Positions 7,874-16,972 of a stretch of 64,000 nt of DNA are shown piece by piece. Each line of letters starts with the position of its first letter. The first letter of the stretch is position 1. The translations under genes were made by a program, and so were the position numbers. Under the pieces are notes generated by a model. The model was given only the letters and a program-made list of their open reading frames with translations, was not told the origin of the DNA and ran no database searches. Source of the stretch: Burkholderia sp. Bp8992 (GTDB lineage: Bacteria; Pseudomonadota; Gammaproteobacteria; Burkholderiales; Burkholderiaceae); NCBI RefSeq assembly GCF_003853705.1, contig NZ_QTQI01000001.1, positions 310,001 through 374,000 on the forward strand, given 5' to 3'.

Positions 7874-8428
7874 GTTTCGTTCTCAATAGCTAGGACGAAG
7901 CGGGCAGCCGAAAACCGCAGGATTTCGCGCGTGCTCGCGATGCCGCGGTGCGGTGTAAACGGTCCCGCGTGGGTTTCGCGCGAACGCGTGCCGTGTTTTC
8001 GCGAGCGTTTCGTGAATATCTTCAGCGGAATGTCACAAAAACTTCCCGGTTGAAACCGGAGGATTGTCGGGCCGCACGCTGGCCGGCCGCGTTTTCGCGT
8101 GCACGTCGGCCAGGCAACGACACGTATACGAAAAAGGGGGCCACGCAAGGTCATGCGCCGCGTCTCGCGAGTCTCGCGCGAGGGAGCGGCTGCGCGCATT
8201 GCAGGCCGCTTGCGTCGACCGCTCGCCGGTGCCGGCGGATCGGTCGACGTCACGCGAAAAAAACATTGCGGCAATGCGCGCTTCGTTCCGTCTAGGTAGG
8301 TGGGAGCTGCGACTTGGTGCGTCGCGCGCGGCCCCGTTCGCGACCGACGCGCGTGCGTCGGGCCGGCGGGCGGGAGTACGCAAGCGGGCACATTTTTTCT
8401 CATCAGGCGGCGTGAAGCCGACAGGTGC
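7874..8428. other. 555-bp intergenic region before the export cluster
   Basis: No convincing gene is seen here. It separates the leftward gspK unit from the long rightward array. It holds an inverted repeat CCGGTT-GA-AACCGG at 8046-8059, a second one CATTGC-G-GCAATG at 8264-8276 just after an A7 run, and an 8-bp palindrome CGTATACG near 8123. The Shine-Dalgarno for the next gene is poor. The region is large enough for the main promoter, operators and a long leader of the export cluster. Confidence 0.5.
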
Positions 8429-9601
8429 ATGACAGTGGAACAGTTCGAGGAAACCCGGCCGGCGGGCGAAGGCGTTGCACCGACGGACGACGTATCGGCG
8501 CGACAGGCGGAAGCGCTGTCGCCGGTCATCAACCTGCGCGACACGGGGCGCTTCCTGCAGGTGCTCGAGGCGCTCGGGTGCTCGCTGGCCGTGAGCCGCC
8601 GCCCGTCCGGCGTGGCCGTGATCGGCGTCGACGACGGCGTGCCCACGCTGTCCGCGTGCCTGTTGCCGCGCTCGATGGGGATGGCCGTGTCGGGCAAGCG
8701 GCTCGCGGTCGCGACGATGCACGAGCTGATGGTATTCGCCAACGTGTCGACGCTCGCGCCGCACTATCCGGCCCGCCCGGATCACTACGACGCGATGTTC
8801 GTGCCGCGCATGTCCTACTACACGGGCGATCTCGACCTGCACGACATGGCGTTCGACAAGCACGTGCTGCTCGCGGTCAACACGCGCTATTCCTGCATCA
8901 GCGTGATCGACGGCTATTTCAACTTCACGCCGATATGGCAGCCGCCGTTCGTGACGGAGACCACGCCGGACGATCGCTGCCACCTGAACGGCATGGCGTT
9001 CGCCGACGGCAAGGTGCGGTTCGCGACGGCGCTCGGCATGAGCAACGAGCCGTTCGGCTGGCGCAGCGGGATGGCCGGCAGCGGCATCGTGATGGAGGTG
9101 CCGTCCGGCCGGGTCGTCGCTTCGGGGCTCTCGATGCCGCACTCGCCGCGTGTGATCGGCGGGCGCCTGCATGTGCTCGAAGGCGGCCGCGGCCACGTGC
9201 TGCAGATCGATCCGCAGTCCGGCGCGCGGCACGTGCTCGCGAAGCTGCCGGGCTTTACGCACGGTCTCGCGGCGTACGGCGGCGTGTTGTTCGTCGGGCT
9301 GTCGAAGCTGCGCGACAAACGCGGTCCGCAAGGGTTGCCGATCGAAAGTGAATCGGATGGGTTGGTCGCGGGCGTCGCTGCGCTCGACGCGAATACCGGC
9401 GACGTGCTCGGCATCCTGCAGTTCTTCAACGGCGTCGACGAGATCTTCGACGTGCAGGTGATCCCCGACGTGCGGCGTGCCGAAATCCTGAGCCCGCACC
9501 AATGGGCCGAGACGCCGTCGATCGTGACGATGCAGGGCGGCTTCTGGCAGACGCGTCCGCGCGAGGACGACGAACCCGCGAAGGCGGCGGAGCACGCGTG
9601 A
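8429..9601 (+). CDS. TIGR03032-family protein (beta-propeller-like, unknown function)
   Basis: 390 residues from the ATG at 8429. The middle carries the hallmark sequence of this family: RYSCISVIDGYFNFTPIWQP and CHLNGMAFADGKVRFATALG, and further on HSPRVIGGRLHVLEGGRGHV. The repeating short strands suggest a beta-propeller-like fold. No signal peptide is visible, so it is probably cytoplasmic. Its stop overlaps the start of the APS kinase gene (ATGA), so the two are translationally coupled. The biochemical role is not known to me; family members are often found near large surface-protein clusters. The family call is good, the function open. Confidence 0.75.
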   Translation: MTVEQFEETRPAGEGVAPTDDVSARQAEALSPVINLRDTGRFLQVLEALGCSLAVSRRPSGVAVIGVDDGVPTLSACLLPRSMGMAVSGKRLAVATMHELMVFANVSTLAPHYPARPDHYDAMFVPRMSYYTGDLDLHDMAFDKHVLLAVNTRYSCISVIDGYFNFTPIWQPPFVTETTPDDRCHLNGMAFADGKVRFATALGMSNEPFGWRSGMAGSGIVMEVPSGRVVASGLSMPHSPRVIGGRLHVLEGGRGHVLQIDPQSGARHVLAKLPGFTHGLAAYGGVLFVGLSKLRDKRGPQGLPIESESDGLVAGVAALDANTGDVLGILQFFNGVDEIFDVQVIPDVRRAEILSPHQWAETPSIVTMQGGFWQTRPREDDEPAKAAEHA

Positions 9602-10248
9602 TGAACGACGATCGATGCGGGTTTCAAGAGGTCGTTTCGTCCTTATCGGTAGACGTGGCTCGCGCATGGCGGGGCGTGTCGCCGCAACGGGCCGGCGGCG
9701 TGTTGTGGCTCACGGGGCTGTCGGGCGCGGGCAAGACGACGCTGGCCGACGCGGTGGCGGCGCGACTGCGCGACCGGCGCGTGCATCCGGTCGTGCTCGA
9801 CGGCGACCGGCTGCGGACCGGGCTGAATCGGGACCTCGGTTTTACGGTGCGGGACCGTTTCGAGAACGTGCGGCGCATCGCCGAAGTCGCGGCACTGACG
9901 AGCGAATCCGGCGCGCTGGCGATCGTCGCGGTCATTTCGCCGCTCGCGGCGATGCGCGATGCGGCGAGAGCGATCGTGGGGCCGGCCTTTCGTGAAGTGT
10001 ATGTGAGCACGACGCTGGCCTGCTGCGAGGCGCGGGATCCGAAAGGGCTGTACGCGAAGGCGCGGTGCGGCGCGCTGCCGGAATTCACAGGCGTTTCGGC
10101 GCCGTACGAACCGCCGGTGCGAGCCGATCTCGCGATCGATACCGGCGCTGCATCGCTCGCGACGTGTGTCGATACGCTGATGCAATTCGCGATGGCGCAG
10201 TTCGGTTTCCAGGCCGGTGTGCAGGCTTCGCTGACGCATCACGGCTGA
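9601..10248 (+). CDS. cysC: Adenylylsulfate (APS) kinase
   Basis: 215 residues. It phosphorylates APS at the 3' position to give PAPS, the sulfate donor. The Walker A motif GLSGAGKT is at 39-46. The diagnostic blocks follow: VVLDGDRLRTGLNRDLGF, DRFENVRRIAEVAAL and the C-terminal DPKGLYAKARCGALPEFTGV plus SAPYEPP. All key positions of an active CysC look present. It overlaps the TIGR03032 gene by one base. No ATP sulfurylase (cysD/cysN), PAPS reductase or recognisable sulfotransferase lies in the window, so this is not an assimilation operon; PAPS may serve a dedicated sulfation linked to the exported product, which is an inference. Confidence 0.88.
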   Translation: MNDDRCGFQEVVSSLSVDVARAWRGVSPQRAGGVLWLTGLSGAGKTTLADAVAARLRDRRVHPVVLDGDRLRTGLNRDLGFTVRDRFENVRRIAEVAALTSESGALAIVAVISPLAAMRDAARAIVGPAFREVYVSTTLACCEARDPKGLYAKARCGALPEFTGVSAPYEPPVRADLAIDTGAASLATCVDTLMQFAMAQFGFQAGVQASLTHHG

Positions 10249-10400
10249 GTTCGGATCGGCAGTAGCAGAAAGCATTGCGCAGTTCATGATAAGGATGGCG
10301 AATCAATCGTCATCAAAGTGAAACAGGCAACTGATAGCGGAGCGAGCGGCTGGTGCAGTGCGGCTTCGCTGCGATCCGGAACAACAAAGGGGAATGGCGC

Positions 10401-12053
10401 ATGCCGCCGAGAGTAGACCGCAAGTCACGCGAACGATGGCGGCTGAATGCCCGATGCCTGGCCGGCGCCGTGCTGGCCGGAGGGTTGAGCGTCGCACCGG
10501 GCATTCATGCGCAGGAAGCCGCGCCGGCCGCGAAGGCGGCACCGGCCGCGCCGCAGTCGTTCGACGTGAATGCCTTCGTGGTGCGCGGCAATACGACGTT
10601 GCCGACGCTCGAGATCGAGAAGGCCGTGTATCCGTACGAAGGGCCGGGCCGCACGCTCGCCGACGTGAATGCGGCCCGCGATGCGTTGCAGAAGGCGTAC
10701 CAGGATCGCGGCTACCAGTCGGTTGTCGTCGAGCTGCCGCAGCAGCAGGTGAAGAACGGCGTGATCCTGCTGCAGGTGACCGAGGCGAAGGTCGGGCGCC
10801 TGCGCGTGGACGGCGCGAAGTACAACTCGCCGCAGAACATCCGCGACGCGGTGCCCGCACTGGCCGAGGGCCAGGTGCCCGATTTCAACCAGGCGCAGCA
10901 GCAGCTCACCGAGCTGAACCGCTCGGCGGACCGGCAGGTGATTCCGGTGCTGAAGCCGGGCGCGCTGCCGCAGACGGTCGACGTCGACCTGAAGGTCGAC
11001 GATCACAGCCCGCTGCACGGCTCGCTCGAACTGAACAACGACAACAGCCCCGGCACGTCGACGCTGCGCACGACCGCGAGCCTCAGCTATTCGAATCTCT
11101 GGCAGCTCGGCCACGTGATTTCCGGCACCTACGTGATCGCGCCGCAGCATCCGAACGATGCGCGCGTCTACGCGTTCTCGTATCTCGCGCCGATCAAGGA
11201 TTCGCGCTGGAGCTTCCTCGCGACGGTCGTGCATTCGGACAGCAACGTCGCGTCGGTCGGCAACACCAACGTGCTCGGCAAGGGCACCACGTACGGCTTC
11301 ACCGCGATCTATTCGCTGCCGGCGACGGAGACCTACGCGCACTCGGTCAGCATCGAGATCGACCGCAAGCATTACGACGAAGACGTGTCGCTGCCGGGCC
11401 AGGGCGGCTCGACGGCACCGCTCACCTACGTGCCGGTCACGCTGTCGTACAACGGCCAGCTGAGCCTGAAGAATTCGCAGACTTCGTTCTCCGCGTCGCT
11501 GACGACGAACATCCGCGGCCTCGGCAGCGACTGGGGCGCATGGGACAACAAGCGCTACAACGCGACGCCCGATTTCGTGTACGGCAAGTTCGACGTGAAT
11601 CACACGCAGCGCTTCGCGAACGACATGCAGGCCAATGCGCACGTGAACGCACAGATCTCGAACTCGCCGCTCGTGTCGAGCGAGCAGTTCGCCGCGGGCG
11701 GGATGAACAGCGTGCGCGGCTACATGCAGGCCGAGAACACGGCCGACAGCGGCGTGATCGCGTCGCTCGAGCTGCGCAGCCCGTCGCTCGCGAAATGGCT
11801 GGGCGGCGCGGTCGGCAGCCGCCTGAACGAGTGGCGCTTCCACGCATTTTTCGACGCGGCGCACCTGTGGCTGCTGAGCCCGCTGCCGGAGCAGACGTCG
11901 CGCTTCAACCTGATGAGCGTCGGCGTCGGCACGCGGCTGCAGCTGATGAAGTACGCGAGTGCGGATTTCGAGGCCGGCTGGCCGTTGAAGGCGGGCGTCT
12001 ATACGCGGCAGTACAGCCCGCGGTTCGATTTCTACGTGAGGCTGGGGTTCTGA
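10401..12053 (+). CDS. Two-partner secretion outer-membrane pore TpsB (ShlB/FhaC/HecB family)
   Basis: 550 residues from the ATG at 10401, with AAAGGGGA eight bases upstream. A signal peptide ends near residue 38 (GIHAQ). POTRA-type ShlB domains cover about 53-215 (FDVNAFVVRGNTTLPTLEIE; KVGRLRVDGAKYNSPQNIRD). The 16-strand barrel runs from about 220 to the C-terminal Phe (FYVRLGF) and includes the loop-6 signature GGMNSVRGYMQAE. TpsB pores export one partner TpsA protein across the outer membrane. No TpsA with a TPS/haemagglutination domain is adjacent or anywhere in the window. The AT-richer leader at 10249-10400 probably holds its own promoter. It is followed directly by the DUF2341-ExbB, ExbD and TonB genes. 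Confidence 0.88.
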   Translation: MPPRVDRKSRERWRLNARCLAGAVLAGGLSVAPGIHAQEAAPAAKAAPAAPQSFDVNAFVVRGNTTLPTLEIEKAVYPYEGPGRTLADVNAARDALQKAYQDRGYQSVVVELPQQQVKNGVILLQVTEAKVGRLRVDGAKYNSPQNIRDAVPALAEGQVPDFNQAQQQLTELNRSADRQVIPVLKPGALPQTVDVDLKVDDHSPLHGSLELNNDNSPGTSTLRTTASLSYSNLWQLGHVISGTYVIAPQHPNDARVYAFSYLAPIKDSRWSFLATVVHSDSNVASVGNTNVLGKGTTYGFTAIYSLPATETYAHSVSIEIDRKHYDEDVSLPGQGGSTAPLTYVPVTLSYNGQLSLKNSQTSFSASLTTNIRGLGSDWGAWDNKRYNATPDFVYGKFDVNHTQRFANDMQANAHVNAQISNSPLVSSEQFAAGGMNSVRGYMQAENTADSGVIASLELRSPSLAKWLGGAVGSRLNEWRFHAFFDAAHLWLLSPLPEQTSRFNLMSVGVGTRLQLMKYASADFEAGWPLKAGVYTRQYSPRFDFYVRLGF

Positions 12054-12117
12054 CGGATTTTCTATCGTGGCGGGGCGATGCGACGAGCGCGGCGCCCGCC
12101 CATTCGGGGAGTGGATC

Positions 12118-13923
12118 GTGAAGCGAGTCTTGTTTTTCCTGTTGGCGGTGATGCTCGGCGTGCTGCCCGGCATCGCGAACGCATGGTGGCAGAACGACTG
12201 GTCGTACCGGAAGGCGATCACGATCGACGCGAGCGCGAAAGGCGCGAACCTGGCGGAGTCGGCCGGCCGCGTGCCGCTGCTGATCCGCCTGCATTCCGGC
12301 AACTTCCAGTTCGACGGGCTGGCCGACAACGGCGCCGACATCCGCTTCGTCGCCGCCGACGACAAGACGCCGCTGAATTTCCACGTCGAGCAATACGATC
12401 CCGTGCTCGGCGTCGCATTGATATGGGTCGACGTGCCGAAGATGCCGGCCGGCGCCGCGGAGTCGATCTGGATGTACTACGGCAACAAGAAAGCGCCGGA
12501 CGGCGGAAGGCCGGCCGAGACGTTCGATGCCGACTACACGCTCGTCTACCACTTCAACGGCGCGGCCGGCGTACCGCCGAAGGATGCGACCGCGTACGGC
12601 AACCACGCGCAGAACGCGTCGTTCCGCACGGTCGAGGACGGCATCGTCGGCAAGGGCGCGCGGTTCGACGGGACGGGTTCGCTGACGCTGCCTGCCAGCG
12701 CCTCGCTGAATGTGCCGGCCGGCGGCAGCTTCACGTTCAGCGCGTGGGTGAAGCCGTCGGCGCTGGCCGCGAACACGCTGTTGTACAGCCGTCGTGACGG
12801 AGCGAACGCGCTGCTGATCGGCCTCGACAACGGCGTGCCGTTCGCGGAAGTCGCCGGCGCGGCCGGCAATCCGGCGCCGGTGCGCACGCCGGCCGCACCG
12901 CCAGTCGCCGCGAACCAGTGGACCTACCTCGCGGTCACGGCCGACGGCAAGAACCTGACCGTCTACGTGAACGGCAAGCAGGCCGCGCAGGTCGCGGCGA
13001 CGCTGCCCGCGCTGAACGGTGCGGCGACGATCGGCGCGGACGTCGGCGGCGCGCCGGCCGGTTTCGCAGCCTATTCGGGTGCACTCGACGAACTGCGCCT
13101 GTCGAAGATCGCACGCTCGCCGGCCGCGATCGCCGTCGACGCGCTCGCGCAGGGTTCGGAATCGAAGCTCGTCGCGTACGGCGCCGACGAGAAGCAGTCG
13201 GGCTTCGGCTTCGGCTACTTCGGCGTGATCGTGCAGTCTGTAACCGTCGATGCGTGGGTCGTGATCACGATCCTGCTCGGCATGGCGCTCGTGTCGTGGA
13301 TCGTGATGTGGACGAAGGCGCGCTACGTCGGCACGGTCGACAAGGCCAACCAGTATTTCGTGCAGCGCTTTCGCGAAGTGGCCGGCCGCCACCTGGTCGG
13401 TCTCGCGCATGTCGACGAAGCGAGCGCCGACGGCCGCCGGCTGTACCAGTCGTCGCTGTACCGGCTGTACAAGGCCGGCGTGCATGAAATCCACAGCCGC
13501 GTGGACGGCAACGGCCGCACGGTGATCACGTCCGAATCGATCGAGGCGATCCGCGCGTCGATGGACGCGACGCTCGTGCGCGAGAACCAGCGGCTGTCGA
13601 AATCGATGGTGCTGCTGACGATCGCGATCTCGGGCGGCCCGTTCCTCGGCCTGCTCGGCACGGTGGTGGGCGTGATGATCACGTTCGCGGCGATCGCGGC
13701 GGCCGGCGACGTGAACGTGAACGCGATCGCACCGGGTATCGCGGCCGCGCTGCTCGCCACCGTCACGGGCCTGTTCGTCGCGATTCCGGCGCTGTTCGGC
13801 TACAACTACCTGCTGATCCGCAACAAGAACGTGACGGCGAACATGCAGGTGTTCGTCGACGAATTCGTCACGCGCCTCGCCGAAGCCCATCGCGCGCCCG
13901 ATCACGCGGTGCTGGCCGACTGA
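12118..13923 (+). CDS. exbB: DUF2341-LamG-ExbB fusion: proton-channel subunit with a large periplasmic sensor or adhesion domain
   Basis: 601 residues from a GTG at 12118 with GGGGA upstream. A cleavable signal (VKRVLFFLLAVMLGVLPGIA) precedes a DUF2341 domain at about 24-130 (WWQNDWSYRKAITID). A LamG/concanavalin-like domain lies at about 155-350 (FSAWVKPSALAANTLLYSRR; DELRLSKIARSPAAIAVDA). The MotA/TolQ/ExbB core is at about 375-595, with membrane helices at WVVITILLGMALVSWIVMW, GGPFLGLLGTVVGVMITFAA and GIAAALLATVTGLFVAIPAL. ExbB normally forms a pentameric proton channel around ExbD; here about 350 extra residues project into the periplasm. ExbD and TonB follow immediately. P. aeruginosa ExbB2 is, from memory, similarly enlarged. 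Confidence 0.85.
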   Translation: MKRVLFFLLAVMLGVLPGIANAWWQNDWSYRKAITIDASAKGANLAESAGRVPLLIRLHSGNFQFDGLADNGADIRFVAADDKTPLNFHVEQYDPVLGVALIWVDVPKMPAGAAESIWMYYGNKKAPDGGRPAETFDADYTLVYHFNGAAGVPPKDATAYGNHAQNASFRTVEDGIVGKGARFDGTGSLTLPASASLNVPAGGSFTFSAWVKPSALAANTLLYSRRDGANALLIGLDNGVPFAEVAGAAGNPAPVRTPAAPPVAANQWTYLAVTADGKNLTVYVNGKQAAQVAATLPALNGAATIGADVGGAPAGFAAYSGALDELRLSKIARSPAAIAVDALAQGSESKLVAYGADEKQSGFGFGYFGVIVQSVTVDAWVVITILLGMALVSWIVMWTKARYVGTVDKANQYFVQRFREVAGRHLVGLAHVDEASADGRRLYQSSLYRLYKAGVHEIHSRVDGNGRTVITSESIEAIRASMDATLVRENQRLSKSMVLLTIAISGGPFLGLLGTVVGVMITFAAIAAAGDVNVNAIAPGIAAALLATVTGLFVAIPALFGYNYLLIRNKNVTANMQVFVDEFVTRLAEAHRAPDHAVLAD

Positions 13924-13942
13924 CCGCACGCAGGAGACCACC

Positions 13943-14353
13943 ATGCAGGTTCAGGACGACGACAAGCCGTACGACGACATCAACATCACGCCGATGCTCG
14001 ACCTCGCGTACGTGCTGCTGATCATCTTCATCATCATGACGACCGCGTCGGTGCAGGGCATCAAGGTCGACCTGCCGAAGGCGAGCTCGTCCGCGAGCCT
14101 CGCGAAGCCGAAGACGAAGGCGATCACGGTCGCCGATTCGGGGCAGGTGTTCCTCGACGCGTACCCGGTGACGATGGACGAGCTCGAAAGCCGGCTGCGC
14201 ACCGAGAAGGCGACCAATCCGGAATTCCCGATCGTGCTGAAGGGCGACGCGGCCGTGCAGTACCAGAAGGTCATGGACGTGCTCGACCTGCTGCGCCGCC
14301 TCGACCTGTCGCAGGTCGGGCTCGTGACCGGCAAGGCGAAGCAGGGCGGCTAG
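13943..14353 (+). CDS. exbD: ExbD/TolR-type proton-motive energiser subunit
   Basis: 136 residues, typical ExbD length. The motif DDINITPMLDLAYVLLIIFI carries the conserved Asp of the single transmembrane helix that conducts protons. The periplasmic domain follows (VTMDELESRLRTEKATNPEF; MDVLDLLRRLDLSQVGLVTG). A strong Shine-Dalgarno (CAGGAG) precedes the ATG. It lies 19 bases after exbB and 4 bases before tonB, so the three form one operon. It should couple the proton gradient to TonB movement. Confidence 0.93.
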   Translation: MQVQDDDKPYDDINITPMLDLAYVLLIIFIIMTTASVQGIKVDLPKASSSASLAKPKTKAITVADSGQVFLDAYPVTMDELESRLRTEKATNPEFPIVLKGDAAVQYQKVMDVLDLLRRLDLSQVGLVTGKAKQGG

Positions 14354-14357
14354 CGCG

Positions 14358-15056
14358 ATGGAAATGACCTATAACGGCGGCCCGCCGCAGAAAGGCCCCG
14401 GCCGCTTCGTGAAGCCGCTGGCGATCGCGCTCGTGCTCGCGGGGCTGGCCGCGCTGATCTGGCATTTCGCGGGCGATACCGCGGGCGTGAAGCGCGTGAG
14501 CGCGCCGCAGGTGACGACGGTGATCCCGTTGCCGCCGCCCCCGCCGCCGCCGAAGCAGAAGCCGCCGCCCGAGAAGGTGAAGGAGGAGGTCAAGACGCCG
14601 GTCGAGCGGCCGACGATCGCGCCGAAGCCGTCCGAGGCGCCGAAGCCGTCGGACAACCAGCCGAAGCAGATGACGATGAATGCCGATGCGCAGGCCGGCA
14701 CCGACAGCTTCGGCATCGGCGCGGGCGACGGCTCGGGAATGATCGGCAGCGGCGGAGGCGGCAAGTTCGGCAATGCGAGCTACGCGCAATACATGGTGTA
14801 CGTGCTGCAGCGCGCGATCGAGCAGGACAAGGGCGTGCAGGACGCCGGCGGTGCGCGCTTCGCGGGCAGCCTGAACCTGTGGATGGATGCGTCGGGGCGG
14901 ATCACGAAGGTGACGATCGCGCAGTCGACCGGCGACGCGAAGATCGACACGGCCGTCGTCGCGGCGGTGGAGGCGCTCGGCCGGGTCGATGAAGTACCGC
15001 CGCCGGCGACGACGTATCCGGTGCTCGTCAGGCTCCAGGGCCGCAAGCCGGCATGA
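14358..15056 (+). CDS. tonB: TonB energy transducer
   Basis: 232 residues. One membrane anchor lies at about 14-37 (FVKPLAIALVLAGLAALIWH). A proline/lysine-rich periplasm-spanning stretch follows (VIPLPPPPPPPKQKPPPEKV; APKPSEAPKPS) and a TonB C-terminal domain lies at about 145-232 (AGSLNLWMDASGRITKVTIA; AVVAAVEALGRVDEVPPPA). It should contact an outer-membrane partner. There is no canonical TonB-dependent receptor in the window, so possible partners are the TpsB pore or the putative porin downstream, which would be unusual. The predicted start of the porin gene is 92 bases downstream. Confidence 0.9.
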   Translation: MEMTYNGGPPQKGPGRFVKPLAIALVLAGLAALIWHFAGDTAGVKRVSAPQVTTVIPLPPPPPPPKQKPPPEKVKEEVKTPVERPTIAPKPSEAPKPSDNQPKQMTMNADAQAGTDSFGIGAGDGSGMIGSGGGGKFGNASYAQYMVYVLQRAIEQDKGVQDAGGARFAGSLNLWMDASGRITKVTIAQSTGDAKIDTAVVAAVEALGRVDEVPPPATTYPVLVRLQGRKPA

Positions 15057-15148
15057 CGATGCGCGAGAGAGACCACGCAAGAATCATGGGGCAGCGCCGT
15101 CGCACGGATGCTGCCGGAAAAGAAACGAAAATTGTTCGGAGTGCTTCG

Positions 15149-16960
15149 ATGATTCGGAAGATGAACGAACGGGGTGGGGTGCCCCGCAACGGCGCGCTGC
15201 CCGCGCGCCTGTCGCGTGTCGGCGCGGCGGTGCTGACGCTCGGGCTGACGTGCACGTCTGCCGCGCACGGGCAATCGCTCGAAGCGCAGGCGGCATCGGG
15301 GAAGGCCGCGCCGACGGAAAGCGTGGTGATCAACCTGATCAACCTGCTCGTGAAGCGCGGCGTGCTCACGCAGCAGAACGCCAATGAGCTGATCAGCGAG
15401 GCGCGCACGGAAGCCGTGCAGGCGAGGTCGGCGCGCGCGTCGGGCGCGCCGGTCGTGGCGGGCGGCGTGGTCAACCCGCCGACGCAGCCGGGCGACGTCG
15501 CGGTGCCGTACGTGCCGCAGCTCGTGCGCGACCAGATCCGCGACCAGGTGAAGCAGGAAGTGATCGCGCAGGCGAAGGCCGAGAACTGGGCGCAGCCGAA
15601 CACGTTCCCCGACTGGGTGTCGCGCATCAAGCTCGACGGCGACCTGCGCGTGCGCGACGAATATCACTTCTACGGCAGCCGCAACGCGAACAACGTCACG
15701 AATTTCGCGGCGATCAACCAGGGCGGCGGGTTCGACATCAACCCGAACACCAACACGACGCAGCTGCCGACGCAGAACACCACGCAGAACCGCAACAACC
15801 TGCTGCGCTACCGCGCACGGCTCGGCGTGACGGCGACGCTGTCCGACGAAATGACGGCCGGGCTCCAGCTCGCGAGCGGCAACGACAACGGCCCGGTTTC
15901 CACCACGGGAACGGCCGGCGGCGGCTGGGGCAAGAAGAACATCTGGCTGAACAAGGCGTTCTTCGCGTACAAGCCGACGTCGTGGCTGAACCTGACGGCC
16001 GGCCGTTTCGACAACCCGTTCTTCAAGTCGGATCTCGTGTTCTCCGACGACCTGATGATGGACGGGCTCGCCGCGAACCTGCGCCATGCGCTGCCGTGGA
16101 ATCCGGACGTCACGCTGTTCGGCACGCTCGGCGTGTTCCCGATCCAGTACACGAGCGAGAACTTCCCGTCGAACAGCACCGAAAAGGCCGGCAGCGACAC
16201 GAAGTGGATGTTCGGCGCGCAGTTCGGCGCGGACTGGAAGATCGACGCGAAGAACCGGCTGCGCGGCGCGGTCGCGTACTACGACTTCCAGAACATGCGC
16301 GGCACGCTGTCGTCGCCGTGCGCGCTGGGGCAAGGCCCGACGAGCTGCAGCACCGACAACGAGGCGCCCACGTTCATGCAGGGCGGCAACACGCTGATCG
16401 CGCTGCGCAACATCGTGCAGAACCCGAACCTCGCGCCGGGAATGACGCCGCAGCCGCAACTGTTCGGGCTTGCGTACAACTACCGGCTGCTCGACCTGAA
16501 GGCGCAGTGGGACACGGTGGTGGCCGACCGCTTCAAGCTGCGGCTCGACGGCGAATACGTGCGCAACCTCGCGTACAACGACAACAAGGCGTTCGCGGCG
16601 GCGTCGCTGCCGGTCAACAACTATGAATCGACGTCGGTGAGCGCGACGCGCGCCGACTATCGCAGCGGCCCGAACGGCTTCCTCGCGAAGGCGACGGTCG
16701 GCGAGCCGGAACCGCGCGAGAAGGGCCAGTGGAATTTCTCGATCGCGTACAAGTACCTGCAGCCGGACGCCGTGCTCGATGCGTTCAACGATCCCGACTT
16801 CCATCTCGGCGGCACCAACGCGCGCGGCTACGTGATCGGCGCTGCGTATGCGGTCGCGCGCGACACGTGGGTGTCGGCCCGCTACCTGAGCTCGAAGGAA
16901 GTGTACGGGCCGCCGGTGTCGATCGACGTGTTGCAGATCGAGCTCAATGCTCGCTTCTGA
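15149..16960 (+). CDS. Putative outer-membrane porin (Porin_5-like)
   Basis: 603 residues from the ATG at 15149, which has CGGAG seven bases upstream; a longer in-frame start at 15053 overlaps tonB but adds a charged non-signal stretch. The signal peptide ends near HGQS. A helical segment (VVINLINLLVKRGVLTQQNA) precedes a long barrel region with alternating aromatic strands, e.g. IKLDGDLRVRDEYHFYGSR, LNLTAGRFDNPFFKSDLVFS and a C-terminal QIELNARF ending in Phe. This matches the proteobacterial putative porin family. Inside a TPS/Ton operon it may be the Ton-linked outer-membrane partner or an accessory channel. Confidence 0.8.
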   Translation: MIRKMNERGGVPRNGALPARLSRVGAAVLTLGLTCTSAAHGQSLEAQAASGKAAPTESVVINLINLLVKRGVLTQQNANELISEARTEAVQARSARASGAPVVAGGVVNPPTQPGDVAVPYVPQLVRDQIRDQVKQEVIAQAKAENWAQPNTFPDWVSRIKLDGDLRVRDEYHFYGSRNANNVTNFAAINQGGGFDINPNTNTTQLPTQNTTQNRNNLLRYRARLGVTATLSDEMTAGLQLASGNDNGPVSTTGTAGGGWGKKNIWLNKAFFAYKPTSWLNLTAGRFDNPFFKSDLVFSDDLMMDGLAANLRHALPWNPDVTLFGTLGVFPIQYTSENFPSNSTEKAGSDTKWMFGAQFGADWKIDAKNRLRGAVAYYDFQNMRGTLSSPCALGQGPTSCSTDNEAPTFMQGGNTLIALRNIVQNPNLAPGMTPQPQLFGLAYNYRLLDLKAQWDTVVADRFKLRLDGEYVRNLAYNDNKAFAAASLPVNNYESTSVSATRADYRSGPNGFLAKATVGEPEPREKGQWNFSIAYKYLQPDAVLDAFNDPDFHLGGTNARGYVIGAAYAVARDTWVSARYLSSKEVYGPPVSIDVLQIELNARF

Positions 16961-16972
16961 CCGGAGCCGCGA

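Noticed and set aside
10249-10400. Truncated TpsA gene before TpsB
   Set aside because: Only 152 bases are available and no frame has the TPS domain or a signal peptide.
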